Below are positions 1 through 9,503 of a stretch of 42,094 nt of DNA, one piece after another. Position 1 is the stretch's first letter. Each line of letters begins with the position of its first letter. Source of the stretch: UBA1858 sp965658595 (lineage in GTDB: Bacteria; Pseudomonadota; Gammaproteobacteria; UBA4575); assembly GCA_965658595.1 (NCBI GenBank), contig CBFHSW010000085.1:1-42094 (forward strand). Reading direction: 5' to 3'. Position numbers and translations under genes: made by a program. The notes under the pieces are model-generated. The model was not told the DNA's origin, made no database searches, and worked only from the letters and a program-made list of their open reading frames with translations.

Positions 1-353
1 TGATTCAACACCTCTGCGGTTAAAACCTGCAAATCAGGTTGCTGGTCTTGTCCTTGTGGGCAATTGATCACGAGGGCATGTGCAATCGGCGCTACTAACA
101 AGATTATACCGAGATTAGTATTATCTCCGACGGCCTGACGGGTATCTGACACGGCTTGCAAGATACGCTGTCCAACACTTTTAATGGTGGGGTCAAACAG
201 TGCCGAACTGGAAGCCATGGCACTATCAATAAACTGTTGTAAGGTCATGCCATGGCCATCACCATGCACTCCAACATTACCAGGCTTGAGTGATTTTAGC
301 TCGAGTAAACAGGCATTTACATAAGCTTCTTGATATTCTTGAATAACAATCAT
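1..353 (-). CDS. CitG-like triphosphoribosyl-dephospho-CoA synthase family protein, partial
   Basis: The reading frame is open from an ATG at 353 to the left edge of the window, giving about 117 N-terminal residues of a longer protein. It carries an N-terminal LKPGNV motif and a GDNTNLGIILLVAP stretch near residue 85, both typical of the CitG/MdcB triphosphoribosyl-dephospho-CoA synthase family. In methylotrophs a member of this family sits in the methanopterin-linked C1 gene cluster; its substrate there is not settled, and a role in making a cofactor of that pathway is an inference. The ATG overlaps the TGA of the ATP-grasp gene upstream as ATGA, which suggests translational coupling and a shared operon. 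The C-terminal part is outside the window. Confidence 0.8.
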   Translation of the reverse strand, partial: MIVIQEYQEAYVNACLLELKSLKPGNVGVHGDGHGMTLQQFIDSAMASSSALFDPTIKSVGQRILQAVSDTRQAVGDNTNLGIILLVAPIAHALVINCPQGQDQQPDLQVLTAEVLN

Positions 354-1261
354 AGGTGTCCAGTGGGGCTATCATTTAGGCCTTTGAGACCACTGTGAGA
401 AATGAAGTGATCAGCAATAGCATCAACAATTTTCTTCTTGGTTGTCGCTTGTAATCCCTTCCAAGCAGGCACGCTATTAATCTCTGTAATCCAGAACTGA
501 CCCTGTTTATCCTGCATCAAGTCCACGCCAGCGTAATCCATCTTCAACACATGAGCAGCATTAAGTGCTAGCTTCAAGATCGACTCATCCAACACCACTG
601 GCTCAACTTTACCGCCTTGTGCCACATTGGTAATCCAACTTTCACCGGTACGCTTCATACTGGAGATAACCTGGTCACCGACCACAAACACTCGGAAATC
701 GACACCTACGTCGAAACCCGCATCGATGAATTCTTGCAGATATACCACTCCGTGCATCTCAGAAGTATCAATCAACTGCTGATGGCTGCTTACACGTTGT
801 AATCCTTTGCCTTGGGAGCCGAATACCGGCTTAAGTACAAATTCTTTGCCCGCATCAATGCCCTCACGTAGTCTCTTATATATGTAATGTAAGTTACTGC
901 TATATATAGTATTTGGTGTGCTTAACCCGTGCTTCTTGAGGAGAAAAGAAGTCATTCCTTTATCAACACTTCGCTCGATACATTGCACGTTATTCATGAC
1001 CGTGATGCCAAGGGCCTCTAAGCCATGCAGCACATCCAGATAGTAAACTACCTCCTCTAGACTGCCTCCAGGCACTCCGCGCACAAATACCGCATCTGGC
1101 AGATCATCAAACCCTGGTAAGTGAATTGTGGCGTCACTATCAGTGATTTCAAAGTGACAGTCCTGCAGACGTACAAACTCAGCTTGAAAACCCTTGGCGC
1201 TCAAATTATTTTTCAGCTGCTGCCCATGCCAACCCGGATCGTCAGTAATTATCGCAATCAT
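350..1261 (-). CDS. RimK/MptN-like ATP-grasp ligase of the H4MPT cluster
   Basis: A 303-residue ATP-grasp protein of the RimK type. Visible features are an ATP-binding segment FVLKPVFGSQGKG at about 141-153, a preceding IERSVDKG helix motif near 95-102, and a C-terminal EINSVPAWKG metal/substrate motif. RimK relatives add amino acids to carboxylates; the archaeal member MptN ligates glutamate to tetrahydromethanopterin. Its position between mch and a CitG-like gene makes a tailoring role on bacterial H4MPT the likeliest job, but the exact substrate is inferred. It begins 20 nt after the mch stop and overlaps the next gene by 4 nt, so it belongs to the same minus-strand operon. Confidence 0.85.
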   Translation of the reverse strand: MIAIITDDPGWHGQQLKNNLSAKGFQAEFVRLQDCHFEITDSDATIHLPGFDDLPDAVFVRGVPGGSLEEVVYYLDVLHGLEALGITVMNNVQCIERSVDKGMTSFLLKKHGLSTPNTIYSSNLHYIYKRLREGIDAGKEFVLKPVFGSQGKGLQRVSSHQQLIDTSEMHGVVYLQEFIDAGFDVGVDFRVFVVGDQVISSMKRTGESWITNVAQGGKVEPVVLDESILKLALNAAHVLKMDYAGVDLMQDKQGQFWITEINSVPAWKGLQATTKKKIVDAIADHFISHSGLKGLNDSPTGHL

Positions 1262-1281
1262 TTCAGTCTCGCCAATACAGA

Positions 1282-2250
1282 TTAGCCGCCAAAAGATTCT
1301 TTTAATAGATCTAGATTTATCTCACCACCGAAAAATGTCTGCCCGCTCTCAACTGCTGTGACACTAACCTGAGCTGGACTAAATAACATTTGATCGATCT
1401 TATAAAAATCATACTCCGCATCAGAGAACACTTTAGCAAAGGGTTTTCCATAATCTTTAGATGTGTTGGAGGGTAAATTAGCCGCCAATTCTTTGGCCTC
1501 TTCATCCGAACCTGTGACGTATAGTTGAACGCGACCAGCAAACAATATCGCATCATTGGTGCGCCCCATTGCCTGCACAAAATCAGGGATAGGTGGACTT
1601 AATGGCGCACTTCCAGCACCATCAATGATGCGCTCTAATGGAAATTTCAATTCATGTGCTTTGTGCAGTGCTGTTTCCAACACACGCGCTACCACTTGAA
1701 CTACACCCGCTAAACTCCTTGTTGGCGTAAGTATCACAGTCATATTTTCTGGCTTTACACCGCATTGTTCAGCCATTTTACTTAATAGTTCTGAGGGAGG
1801 ATTCTTATCCACCTCCATGACTAAACTGACTTTGTCAGCTTTATCTTCATAAGCTAGCTCTTTGAACAATGGCTCACGCAAAGAAGCCGCACGCCCTGGC
1901 CCAGATCCAAGTGCATAAAACGCGCCTTTACCCTCACCATGCGACAATTGCCAACCTGCGTACTGACTGCCTAAGCAAGCGAGTACTGGATTAGAGGTAT
2001 GCACATATACCGATAGAGGCCAATTAGGAGCGGTATTAGTGTGGGTAAGTGAAACTTCCCCCAACCCACCTAAACATATCTCACTGATGAGTCTGCCGGC
2101 CTCTAAACCACCTAGATGATTAATACCTGCATCAATTAAGGTGACACCAGTGGAATCCTTGCTGACACCTAATCTCAGCTCATGAGCGTTGGCTACTAAG
2201 TGGTCGACAATTTTTTGGGTTTGCGTATTTATGCTAATTTGATTATTCAT
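1282..2250 (-). CDS. mch: Methenyl-H4MPT cyclohydrolase
   Basis: This 322-residue protein matches methenyltetrahydromethanopterin cyclohydrolase over its whole length, which is normal for the family. It interconverts 5,10-methenyl-H4MPT and 5-formyl-H4MPT in the cytoplasm, the middle step of formaldehyde oxidation. Recognisable stretches are the glycine-rich NHLGGLEAGR near residues 43-53, the ALGSGPGRAA segment near 113-122, and DGAGSAPLSPP near 210-220. The neighbours supply the steps before it (mtdB, upstream in the same operon) and after it (the fhc operon, divergent). A 49-nt gap separates its start from the preceding ATP-grasp gene. No truncation or missing conserved block is seen. Confidence 0.95.
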   Translation of the reverse strand: MNNQISINTQTQKIVDHLVANAHELRLGVSKDSTGVTLIDAGINHLGGLEAGRLISEICLGGLGEVSLTHTNTAPNWPLSVYVHTSNPVLACLGSQYAGWQLSHGEGKGAFYALGSGPGRAASLREPLFKELAYEDKADKVSLVMEVDKNPPSELLSKMAEQCGVKPENMTVILTPTRSLAGVVQVVARVLETALHKAHELKFPLERIIDGAGSAPLSPPIPDFVQAMGRTNDAILFAGRVQLYVTGSDEEAKELAANLPSNTSKDYGKPFAKVFSDAEYDFYKIDQMLFSPAQVSVTAVESGQTFFGGEINLDLLKESFGG

Positions 2251-2299
2251 AAGTCAGTTATTGTGTATTTTAAATTAATAATTCAGTTGTTTTATGATG

Positions 2300-3409
2300 T
2301 TAAGCCTTCAATAAAGCAAGCAACTCAAGCTCACGAAGCTGCAATTCATGTAATAATTCACTAGACGTCAATGTATGGTTATCACAATGGATGCTACACA
2401 AGGGTTCATTCACCTCGATTGTGCGCCCAGCATTGGGTCGATCTTTAACCCACCATGGCCACAAAACTTGTTCCGGGATGATGAGTGTTTGACGTGCAAA
2501 AACGATACGATAAGCCCTCGACTGTGTCGATAGGGGCCCCAACCGTGGAAGTTGCTCAAGGTCACATACTCTGATGTGTGCGTCAACTAGATTCAAGCCA
2601 GAATTCAATCGTTCGTACATCTCAAACGAGGCTGAAATGCGTGGATTCATTTCTAATACATATAAACCTTCAGGTGCCAATATCATATCCATACTAAACA
2701 GACCATTATAGCTAAAGTGTTTTGATATATTTAATGCATAACTATCTATTTTTGTTGATAATTTATTTTTTATTTTATAATTTGCACAGAGTCCCGAATA
2801 TATAAATGGATGCATGCTTGAGAGACTATCCTCAACATATTGCAGGTTGATTCCTAGACGCTCACAGGAGCCCTGTTGAGCAATAAATAATGCTGAAACA
2901 GTTTGACCAACTTGTTGTTTCTGCCAGTAGTATTGCTTCTGTTCTGACTCTGGAGGATTTGGGAAATCACGCATGACACCCATGCCCCCACAGGAATGAC
3001 GAGTTTTTGTCAGCCAACCCTGACACAGCGTGGACCACTGAAAAAGGGTGTCAGGATATAGAATCTCCAAACTCTCGAGTGCTGTAAAAAAAATTTCCGG
3101 ATCAAGTATTTGATTGATAATGCGCGCATTTCCACACAGACGCCAACATGATGATTGTTCAATATATGTGGCTAAATGTTCAGCCCCTGCCCCCAATAAC
3201 ACTCTGGCTGAGGGATATTGGCGCTGAAGTCGTTGTAACGATACATTTAGCTGTGTCTGAGGGAAGTGCCCATGCTGTAAGGGTATGCACACACATTCAT
3301 ATGCGTTTTCCTGTGTGTCACTGTCTGCAAATCCATCTACAGTGACAACCTGCCATCCGGCACGCGACGCAGACTCCGCCAGAGCCCGCGCCGAATGCGC
3401 GATTATGAT
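2300..3409 (-). CDS. ATP-grasp domain protein of the H4MPT cluster, non-canonical start
   Basis: An ATP-grasp-like protein of about 370 residues found with mtdB and mch in methylotrophs; its reaction is not known to me, and ligation of a side chain to the pterin cofactor is only an inference. The first ATG/GTG/TTG in frame is the GTG at 3292, but the frame is clearly coding further upstream: it reads IIIAHSARALAESASRAGW and then VVTVDGFADSDT, the usual first strand and helix of this family. Between the in-frame TAA at 3427-3425 and 3292 there is no ATG, GTG or TTG. The start given here (ATC at 3409) is a placeholder; ATA at 3424 or 3406, or CTG at 3382, are other choices. The C-terminal half has the EMNPRISASFEMYERL metal-binding motif. 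The start lies next to the mtdB stop (3417), so translation may depend on coupling. Confidence 0.75.
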   Translation of the reverse strand: MIIAHSARALAESASRAGWQVVTVDGFADSDTQENAYECVCIPLQHGHFPQTQLNVSLQRLQRQYPSARVLLGAGAEHLATYIEQSSCWRLCGNARIINQILDPEIFFTALESLEILYPDTLFQWSTLCQGWLTKTRHSCGGMGVMRDFPNPPESEQKQYYWQKQQVGQTVSALFIAQQGSCERLGINLQYVEDSLSSMHPFIYSGLCANYKIKNKLSTKIDSYALNISKHFSYNGLFSMDMILAPEGLYVLEMNPRISASFEMYERLNSGLNLVDAHIRVCDLEQLPRLGPLSTQSRAYRIVFARQTLIIPEQVLWPWWVKDRPNAGRTIEVNEPLCSIHCDNHTLTSSELLHELQLRELELLALLKA

Positions 3410-3416
3410 GAGTGAT

Positions 3417-4319
3417 TTACTTATTTACGTACTCACGAGCTACTTCAAAAGCATGCTCAAAGTGCAAATATATAGGCTTATCAGTCTCACACATTTGCTT
3501 GAGAAGCATGTTTTGGGTTTGATATTTAACATTTCCAATTGCAAGTGCACCAATGCCTACTGCACCGCTAGGCGAACCATCAATGGGTTCCGCATTATCC
3601 ATCACGCCCAGACCGGCTATTCCTGAAGGTGGCACAGCATTAACGTCAGCAGCTACCTTGAGTTGAGAGGCTTGCTTGAGCTGCTCACTGCTGAGCACTT
3701 CAATACCTGCCGAAGCAGTTGCTAAAATCACATCGATTTCATTAAGCGTATTAGAAAGATTATCTATCGACTCACCTGCAATCGATATTTCATCCGAGCC
3801 ATATTCAGCATTACAAATACCCGCAACTCGCTGAGATTTATCTTTTTTACGTCCATAGATCGTCACATTAGCACCAGCTTTTGCTGCGATAACCGCACCG
3901 GCCATACCCACAGGCCCTGTTCCACCGAGTGCTGCTACGTTTTTACCCTCTAATCCTGTGCCAAATTTATCCTGTAATGCTTTTTCAACTGCAGCCAACA
4001 TACCTGCAGCTGTAGTGAAAGCACCACTAGGATCTGCAAATGCTGAAACTTCAAATGGTGGCACCATTGATTGTTGACAAACCTTGAGCATATCCATTGC
4101 CACATGCATATCACGTCCACCAAAGAAAATGCCGGTACGCTTCACACCGCTAGGACCACGAGAAAAGATCGCGTCTTGAACTAACGCCTGAACCTCATCC
4201 TGTTCGACTGCAGTATAAGGAATACAATTTGACCAGCCAGCGTCGACGGCCATGTTTACATCAAATGGGCTTAAGTTTCTCGCCGCTGTGATCATATGAA
4301 GAATAAAAGGTTTTTCCAT
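3417..4319 (-). CDS. mtdB: NAD(P)-dependent methylene-H4MPT dehydrogenase
   Basis: A 300-residue MtdA/MtdB-family dehydrogenase. It oxidises 5,10-methylene-H4MPT to methenyl-H4MPT with NAD(P)+, the first oxidation after formaldehyde is bound to H4MPT. The nucleotide-binding loop LGGTGPVG lies at about residues 131-138, followed by YGRKKDKS, a basic stretch near the cofactor ribose. The N-terminal substrate domain includes the FFGGRDMHVAMDM segment near 65-77. Its place beside mch and the H4MPT biosynthesis genes favours MtdB over the more folate-active MtdA, though the sequence alone cannot fix the pterin preference. It follows beta-RFAP synthase after a 168-nt gap in which I found no clear terminator. 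Confidence 0.93.
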   Translation of the reverse strand: MEKPFILHMITAARNLSPFDVNMAVDAGWSNCIPYTAVEQDEVQALVQDAIFSRGPSGVKRTGIFFGGRDMHVAMDMLKVCQQSMVPPFEVSAFADPSGAFTTAAGMLAAVEKALQDKFGTGLEGKNVAALGGTGPVGMAGAVIAAKAGANVTIYGRKKDKSQRVAGICNAEYGSDEISIAGESIDNLSNTLNEIDVILATASAGIEVLSSEQLKQASQLKVAADVNAVPPSGIAGLGVMDNAEPIDGSPSGAVGIGALAIGNVKYQTQNMLLKQMCETDKPIYLHFEHAFEVAREYVNK

Positions 4320-4487
4320 GTCTATGCTCTCTCTATTAAAGTATCCCTAGTAAAAGATAAGTAAAAAGATAAAAATTTTAAGTGAAATAAGTACTCAATC
4401 CAGAAAATCAATAATCGTGAGCCTGTATATAGTAATAAGCGTTGTTTTTCTAGAGTTTTGTGCGATCTGATTAAATATAAATCGATT

Positions 4488-5489
4488 TTAAGCGCTAATT
4501 TGCGAATCTTGATCGTGTGAGTTTTCTGTGAGCGTAATTGTACTTCCTTGGTTGTTACCTCGCACTACCTTATATGATAGCTGTGGAAGATCAGAAAATT
4601 CATTTTGTAACTGTCTTAACATCATATGTGCCGCAGTATCACTATCAAAGAAAGCGAATCCTGTTGGCCCCCAAGAACTCTGTCCCACCCCCGGCACATC
4701 TTGAGCGATTAAATATTCAATCACATTAGCGACTGCCGGGCTGGTATAGCGTCCGCCTTGAGCCGGAGCGAAATAATCCCCTACACGCTGTTGAATCTCA
4801 CGTATACCTAAACCGAATTCTTGAATATTGTTCTCTATCATTCCAGGCAAAACACGAGCTAATACCTGACGTGACAGAAAGCCTGCACACTGATCTGAGA
4901 AGCGTGGCAAGGTTAAAAAGGCATCCGTCTCATTTGAGCCATGTAAGCCAATATCACTGTTATCAACGATAATTAGTGCGCGCCAAGCTTCTGGGAAATC
5001 TTGTCTGGCAATCATGGGAGGGACTCGCGTATTAGGGCCTCTACCGCCATCTACGATCATTCCACCATGATCAAAGCCTGCAATTCCAATCCCAGAACGT
5101 GCGCCACGTCCAAGTTCTTGTGCAATTTCAGCAGTAGATACTTCCACCTGCCATAATTTAGCGATAGCAGTACCTACGCACAACGCTAATTGTGTGCCTG
5201 AACCTAAACCCGCATGCTCTGGAATTGCATGATGAATATTTATTTCACAGGCTCCGTCTAGATTCCATTTCTCAAACAACTCACGCGCATAGTTCAAGGC
5301 TCTCTCATGACTTGGACCCTGCCCCATAAATCGATCTGATACGGACATACTCATCTCCATACCAAAATCTTCAATCGTTACGCCAAGACTGATAAATTTT
5401 CTTCCTAAAGCCCCACCTAAATCTACAAATCCTAAATGTAGACGTGCTGGAGATTTCACGGTGATGGTGTGATTGTTATAATATAACAT
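4488..5489 (-). CDS. Beta-ribofuranosylaminobenzene 5'-phosphate synthase
   Basis: This GHMP-kinase-fold enzyme condenses 4-hydroxybenzoate or 4-aminobenzoate with PRPP, releasing CO2 and pyrophosphate, the committed step of methanopterin biosynthesis. Visible motifs are SPARLHLGFVDLGG near residues 13-26 and the phosphate-binding EHAGLGSGTQLAL near 91-103. The frame extends upstream to GTG 5546 and ATG 5537, but the ATG at 5489 gives 333 residues and places the conserved ARLHLGF block about 15 residues in, as is normal for the family. It is the first gene of the minus-strand H4MPT operon and diverges from fhcB, so both operons can be controlled from the shared 190-bp interval. Confidence 0.92.
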   Translation of the reverse strand: MLYYNNHTITVKSPARLHLGFVDLGGALGRKFISLGVTIEDFGMEMSMSVSDRFMGQGPSHERALNYARELFEKWNLDGACEINIHHAIPEHAGLGSGTQLALCVGTAIAKLWQVEVSTAEIAQELGRGARSGIGIAGFDHGGMIVDGGRGPNTRVPPMIARQDFPEAWRALIIVDNSDIGLHGSNETDAFLTLPRFSDQCAGFLSRQVLARVLPGMIENNIQEFGLGIREIQQRVGDYFAPAQGGRYTSPAVANVIEYLIAQDVPGVGQSSWGPTGFAFFDSDTAAHMMLRQLQNEFSDLPQLSYKVVRGNNQGSTITLTENSHDQDSQISA

Positions 5490-5679
5490 TATGTGATATC
5501 TTCGATGTTGTGTTGGATGCGCAGTTAATTTACTCATTCTGCCCACAATAGACTATATTTTACACTGATTATTGGGTTTCAAACTAGCCGAAATAGGCAC
5601 AAACAAATTATACTAGCTAAGTTGCAAACCAAACACTCTCTAGCTCAATCCTATTCACTTTTTTTACTGAACATAATTT
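5490..5679. promoter_or_regulatory. Divergent promoter region of the two H4MPT operons
   Basis: This 190-bp AT-rich interval separates the divergent beta-RFAP synthase and fhcB genes. It holds overlapping -10-like hexamers on both strands: TATACT at 5609-5614 (plus) and TATAAT at 5612-5607 (minus). Neither has a convincing -35 box at 16-18 nt, so the exact start points are uncertain. The overlap would make the two promoters mutually exclusive if both are used. Confidence 0.4.
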
Positions 5680-6936
5680 ATGCAATTTAATAACGTGACC
5701 TGTCCACACTGTGGACTTCTATGTGATGATTTATCTCTAGAGGTGAATGAAGGCTTAGTGCGATTAATAAGCCCATCCAATAGCCCATGTGCTGCCGCAT
5801 TTGAAGATGCCAGCATAAATGGAAAACTTCCCAGCGCCCAAATTAATGGTAAAGATGTTTCTCTCGATGCGGCTATTGAACGCGCCAGTGAAATTCTTAA
5901 AAATGCTTCACAACCACTTATCAATGGAATGATTGCAGATGTGCAAGCCAGTCGCGCAGCTGTAGCACTCACTGAAAAGACTGGCGCTGTCATTGACCAT
6001 GCCAATAGCACCACCATGCGTCCTAATGTCGCTGTCATGCAACGTCTAGGTAAAGTTAAAACCACTCTATCTGAAGCGCGTAATCGTGCCGACAACGTGA
6101 TTATTTTTGGCTCTCAAGTCCTAACAAGATTTCCTCGTCTCATCGATAGAATACTAAAACCTGAAAAAAGTTTGGGCTCAGAAGACACACTCAGTAAAAC
6201 CATCACTATACTTGATGCGGCTGACTGTGAGACTTCAGATCAAATCGACAGACATGAAGGATTGGATTACCACAAGGTCAATGCAAGTTCCTTGGATGCC
6301 ATTATCCAAGCCTTTCATAGTATTATTCAAGAAACGCCCGAGCTAACAGACGACACTGATGACATGACTCGTTTATTGGTGGAATTAAAAAATACACTAC
6401 TTAACAAACACTATTCTGTTTTGATTTGGAATACTGGTCTGTTAGATCCAATTGCAGCAGAGCAAACCATACAAACGCTGACTTTGATGATTAAATCATT
6501 GATGACAGAAATTCGCTGTGTGGGCATGCCGCTAGGCGGCTCCAAAGGTGAGATCACAGCTAATCAGGTCGTTACTTGGCAATCGGGTGTTCCACTACCA
6601 ACAGCTTTCATGAGTGGTGTTCCTATTCATGATCCAGTCACACATAACGCAAAAGCCATGTTAGCGAATCAAGAAGCTGATGCTATGTTATGGCTGTCTA
6701 CCTATCGCTCAACTGATACTCCTCCTACAACTGATATACCAACTATTGTTATCGGCCATGCCAATATGCAATGTGATAATGCAGCTGTATTTATCCCTGT
6801 TGGAGTCCCCGGAATTGATGCACGAGGTTTAGCATGCAGAACTGATAGTGTTGCAACTCTCCCACTTAAAAAAATACGCAATATCAACTTGCCAAGCGCA
6901 AGTGATGTGATCGAAAAAATTACTCAGCAAATATAA
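5680..6936 (+). CDS. fhcB: Formyltransferase/hydrolase complex subunit B
   Basis: A 418-residue protein related to formylmethanofuran dehydrogenase subunit B. It starts with the diagnostic CPHCGLLCDDL at residues 8-18. In bacteria the Fhc complex transfers the formyl group from formyl-H4MPT to a methanofuran analogue and hydrolyses it to formate; FhcB is the structural relic of the molybdenum/tungsten subunit and is shorter than its archaeal relatives, as seen here. The gene opens an fhcB-A-D-C operon; the gap to fhcA is only 4 nt. It acts in the cytoplasm after Mch, whose gene lies in the divergent operon. Confidence 0.94.
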   Translation: MQFNNVTCPHCGLLCDDLSLEVNEGLVRLISPSNSPCAAAFEDASINGKLPSAQINGKDVSLDAAIERASEILKNASQPLINGMIADVQASRAAVALTEKTGAVIDHANSTTMRPNVAVMQRLGKVKTTLSEARNRADNVIIFGSQVLTRFPRLIDRILKPEKSLGSEDTLSKTITILDAADCETSDQIDRHEGLDYHKVNASSLDAIIQAFHSIIQETPELTDDTDDMTRLLVELKNTLLNKHYSVLIWNTGLLDPIAAEQTIQTLTLMIKSLMTEIRCVGMPLGGSKGEITANQVVTWQSGVPLPTAFMSGVPIHDPVTHNAKAMLANQEADAMLWLSTYRSTDTPPTTDIPTIVIGHANMQCDNAAVFIPVGVPGIDARGLACRTDSVATLPLKKIRNINLPSASDVIEKITQQI

Positions 6937-6940
6937 AACT

Positions 6941-8599
6941 ATGGCAATAAAATTAAGCGGCGGAAAAATTTATGATCCTGCCCACCAAGTCGATGGTGAG
7001 CAACGCGATTTATATATAATCGGTGAAAAAATTTATCATGAGCTTCCTGATCAAGAAAAAGTCACACAGACGTATGACTTAAAAGGATGCATAGTGATGG
7101 CAGGTGCAATTGATCTGCACACACACATCGGTGGTGGCAAGGTAAATATAGCTCGCACCATGATGCTTGAAGATCAGCATCAGCATCCTCAAGAAGGTGA
7201 TCACTTATGTAGAACCGGTTGTGGCCATGCAGTTCCGTCCACTTTTACGGCTGGCTATCGCTATGCCGAGATGGGCTATACCGCGTGCTTTGAACCTGCG
7301 GTTCTGCCGGTTAACGCACGTCAGGCACATATGGAAATGGCTGATACTCCGATGGTGGATAAGGGAGGTTATGTGTTATTAGGAAATGATGATTTCCTAC
7401 TAAACATGATTGAACAAGGCGTAGCACAATCCACTATTAATGATTATGTCGCTTGGATTCTAAATGCTAGTCAATGCATAGGTATAAAGGTGGTTAATCC
7501 TGGTGGCATCCATGCCTTTAAATTCAACCAGCGTCGTCTTGATGTGGATGAAAAAGGCCCTGCTAATATCACACCACGTGAGATTATTAAGAAATTGAGT
7601 CGTGCTGTGCACGAGCTTGGGGTCCCTCATCCACTCCACGTGCATGCAAGTAATCTTGGTATCCCAGGCAACTTTAAAACCACTTTAGCAACCATGTCAG
7701 CCGCTGAAGGACTACCTATTCATTTGACCCATATTCAATTTCATAGCTACGGTGCTGAAGGAGATTACAATTTCTCATCTGCTGCTTGTGAAATTGCTGA
7801 AGCAATTAACAGCACACCAAATGTTACTGCTGATGTTGGTCAAATTATGTTTGGCCAGACCATCACCACGTCCGGTGATACTATGATGCAGTATTTTGGG
7901 CATGAGCATGCTCATCCCAAGAAATGGACTGTAATGGATATTGAATGTGAAGCCGGCTGTGGTGTGATTCCATTTAAGTATCGCGATAAAAGTTTCGTGA
8001 ATGCGCTGCAATGGGCAATTGGGTTAGAAATCTTTTTGCAAGTCGATGATCCATGGCGAGTCTTTTTAACCACAGATCATCCAAATGGTGCTCCATTCAC
8101 TAGTTATCCTCACTTGATCAAGCTATTGATGAATCGTTCGTTTAGAAATGATGCCTTTAACATTATTAATGTAGATGCTCAGAAAATGTCGAACCTTTCT
8201 TCTATGGATAGAGAATATAGCTTATATGAAATCGCTGTCATGACACGTGCAGCGCCTGCTAAAATTCTCGGCTTGAGTGATCACGGTCACCTAGGTGAAG
8301 GCGCTAGTGCCAATATTACCGTTTACACCCAACAAGACGACGTTGAGCAAATGTTTGCCAAGCCGGCTTTAGTGTTTAAAAATGGTGAATTAGTAGTAGA
8401 AGAAGGACAGATAGTTAAAACTGTTCTTGGTAAAACTCATGTGATTAAGCCGGAATATAATGAAGATATCGAGAAGCCTTTGAAAAAATACTTTGACAAC
8501 TATCAAACTATTTCATTGCCCAATTTCAAAATTTCAGATGATGAAATGGAAGAATGTATTGGTAGTAGCATAACTGTTCATCCTTGCGTGAGAGACTAA
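6941..8599 (+). CDS. fhcA: Formyltransferase/hydrolase complex subunit A
   Basis: A 552-residue amidohydrolase-superfamily protein and the hydrolytic subunit of the Fhc complex, which releases formate from the formylated carrier. The first metal-binding motif is DLHTHIGGGKVN at about residues 58-69; other conserved histidine sites follow in PLHVHASNLG and HLTHIQFHSYG in the middle, and a TTDHPNGAPF motif with a metal-ligand Asp lies near residue 387. Length is usual for FhcA/FwdA. It is spaced 4 nt from both fhcB and fhcD, which indicates one transcript and matched synthesis of subunits. Confidence 0.95.
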   Translation: MAIKLSGGKIYDPAHQVDGEQRDLYIIGEKIYHELPDQEKVTQTYDLKGCIVMAGAIDLHTHIGGGKVNIARTMMLEDQHQHPQEGDHLCRTGCGHAVPSTFTAGYRYAEMGYTACFEPAVLPVNARQAHMEMADTPMVDKGGYVLLGNDDFLLNMIEQGVAQSTINDYVAWILNASQCIGIKVVNPGGIHAFKFNQRRLDVDEKGPANITPREIIKKLSRAVHELGVPHPLHVHASNLGIPGNFKTTLATMSAAEGLPIHLTHIQFHSYGAEGDYNFSSAACEIAEAINSTPNVTADVGQIMFGQTITTSGDTMMQYFGHEHAHPKKWTVMDIECEAGCGVIPFKYRDKSFVNALQWAIGLEIFLQVDDPWRVFLTTDHPNGAPFTSYPHLIKLLMNRSFRNDAFNIINVDAQKMSNLSSMDREYSLYEIAVMTRAAPAKILGLSDHGHLGEGASANITVYTQQDDVEQMFAKPALVFKNGELVVEEGQIVKTVLGKTHVIKPEYNEDIEKPLKKYFDNYQTISLPNFKISDDEMEECIGSSITVHPCVRD

Positions 8600-8603
8600 T
8601 CTA

Positions 8604-9503
8604 ATGAATATAAATGGTGTAGTTATTGATGATACATTTTCTGAGGCATTCTCTATGCGTGCCACACGTATCATTATTACAGCAATCAATTACAAGTGGG
8701 CTCGTCATGCTGCAGAAACCATGACCGGTTTCGCCACCTCCGTAATAGGTTGTCGCGTCGAAGCCGGTATTGAGAGACAACTCAGCAATAACGAAACACC
8801 AGATGGCCGTCCAGGCATCTCGGTTTTATTATTCTCTACAGATAGAAAAACACTGCAAAAACAGTTAGAGGCTCGCATTGGACAATGTGTACTCACCTGC
8901 CCTACTACTGCAGTATTTGCTGGCATGTATACAGAAGACAGAATCGCTTTGGGTAAAAATCTGCGCTATTTTGGCGATGGCTATCAGAGTTCAAAATATA
9001 TTTCTGATGAACGTTACTGGCGAATTCCAGTAATGGATGGAGAATTTATATGCCAAGAAACTACCGGAGTTCAAAAAGCGATTGGCGGAGGTAATTTACT
9101 CGTATTTGCACGCAGCATTTCACAAGTACTATTGGCTTGTGAAGCAGCTATTGATTCAATGACCGCACTACCTAATGTTATTCTGCCATTTCCAGGAGGT
9201 GGTGTTAGATCAGGCTCTAAAGTTGGATCAAAATATCCTGCTTTAAGTGCCTCTACTAATCATCGTTACTGCCCTACATTAAAAGGCAAAGCGGATAGTG
9301 TGCTGGATAAAAATATAGAGGCCGTAATGGAGATAGTGATTGATGGTCTTAGCAAAGAAGATGTCGCAATGGCCATGAAAGTTGGAATGGAGGCTATTTG
9401 TGATTTAGGCAAATCTCAAGGTATCGAGAAAATTACTGGTGGTAACTATGGTGGTAAGCTAGGCGAACATCACTTTCATTTGAGGGAGATTATCAGTGAG
9501 TAA
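8604..9503 (+). CDS. fhcD: Formylmethanofuran--H4MPT formyltransferase (Fhc subunit D)
   Basis: A 299-residue Ftr/FhcD protein, the formyltransferase that moves the formyl group between H4MPT and the methanofuran-type carrier. The protein starts with INGVVIDDTFSEAF and contains the conserved RIIITA, PDGRPGISVLLF and PFPGGGVRSGSKVGS segments, the last near residues 195-210. Length fits the family. Its last 8 nt overlap the start of fhcC, the usual sign of translational coupling within the complex. Confidence 0.95.
   Translation: MNINGVVIDDTFSEAFSMRATRIIITAINYKWARHAAETMTGFATSVIGCRVEAGIERQLSNNETPDGRPGISVLLFSTDRKTLQKQLEARIGQCVLTCPTTAVFAGMYTEDRIALGKNLRYFGDGYQSSKYISDERYWRIPVMDGEFICQETTGVQKAIGGGNLLVFARSISQVLLACEAAIDSMTALPNVILPFPGGGVRSGSKVGSKYPALSASTNHRYCPTLKGKADSVLDKNIEAVMEIVIDGLSKEDVAMAMKVGMEAICDLGKSQGIEKITGGNYGGKLGEHHFHLREIISE

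Noticed and set aside
3148..3626. Plus-strand open frames across the ATP-grasp/mtdB junction
   Set aside because: They are antisense to well-supported genes and their translations look non-protein-like.
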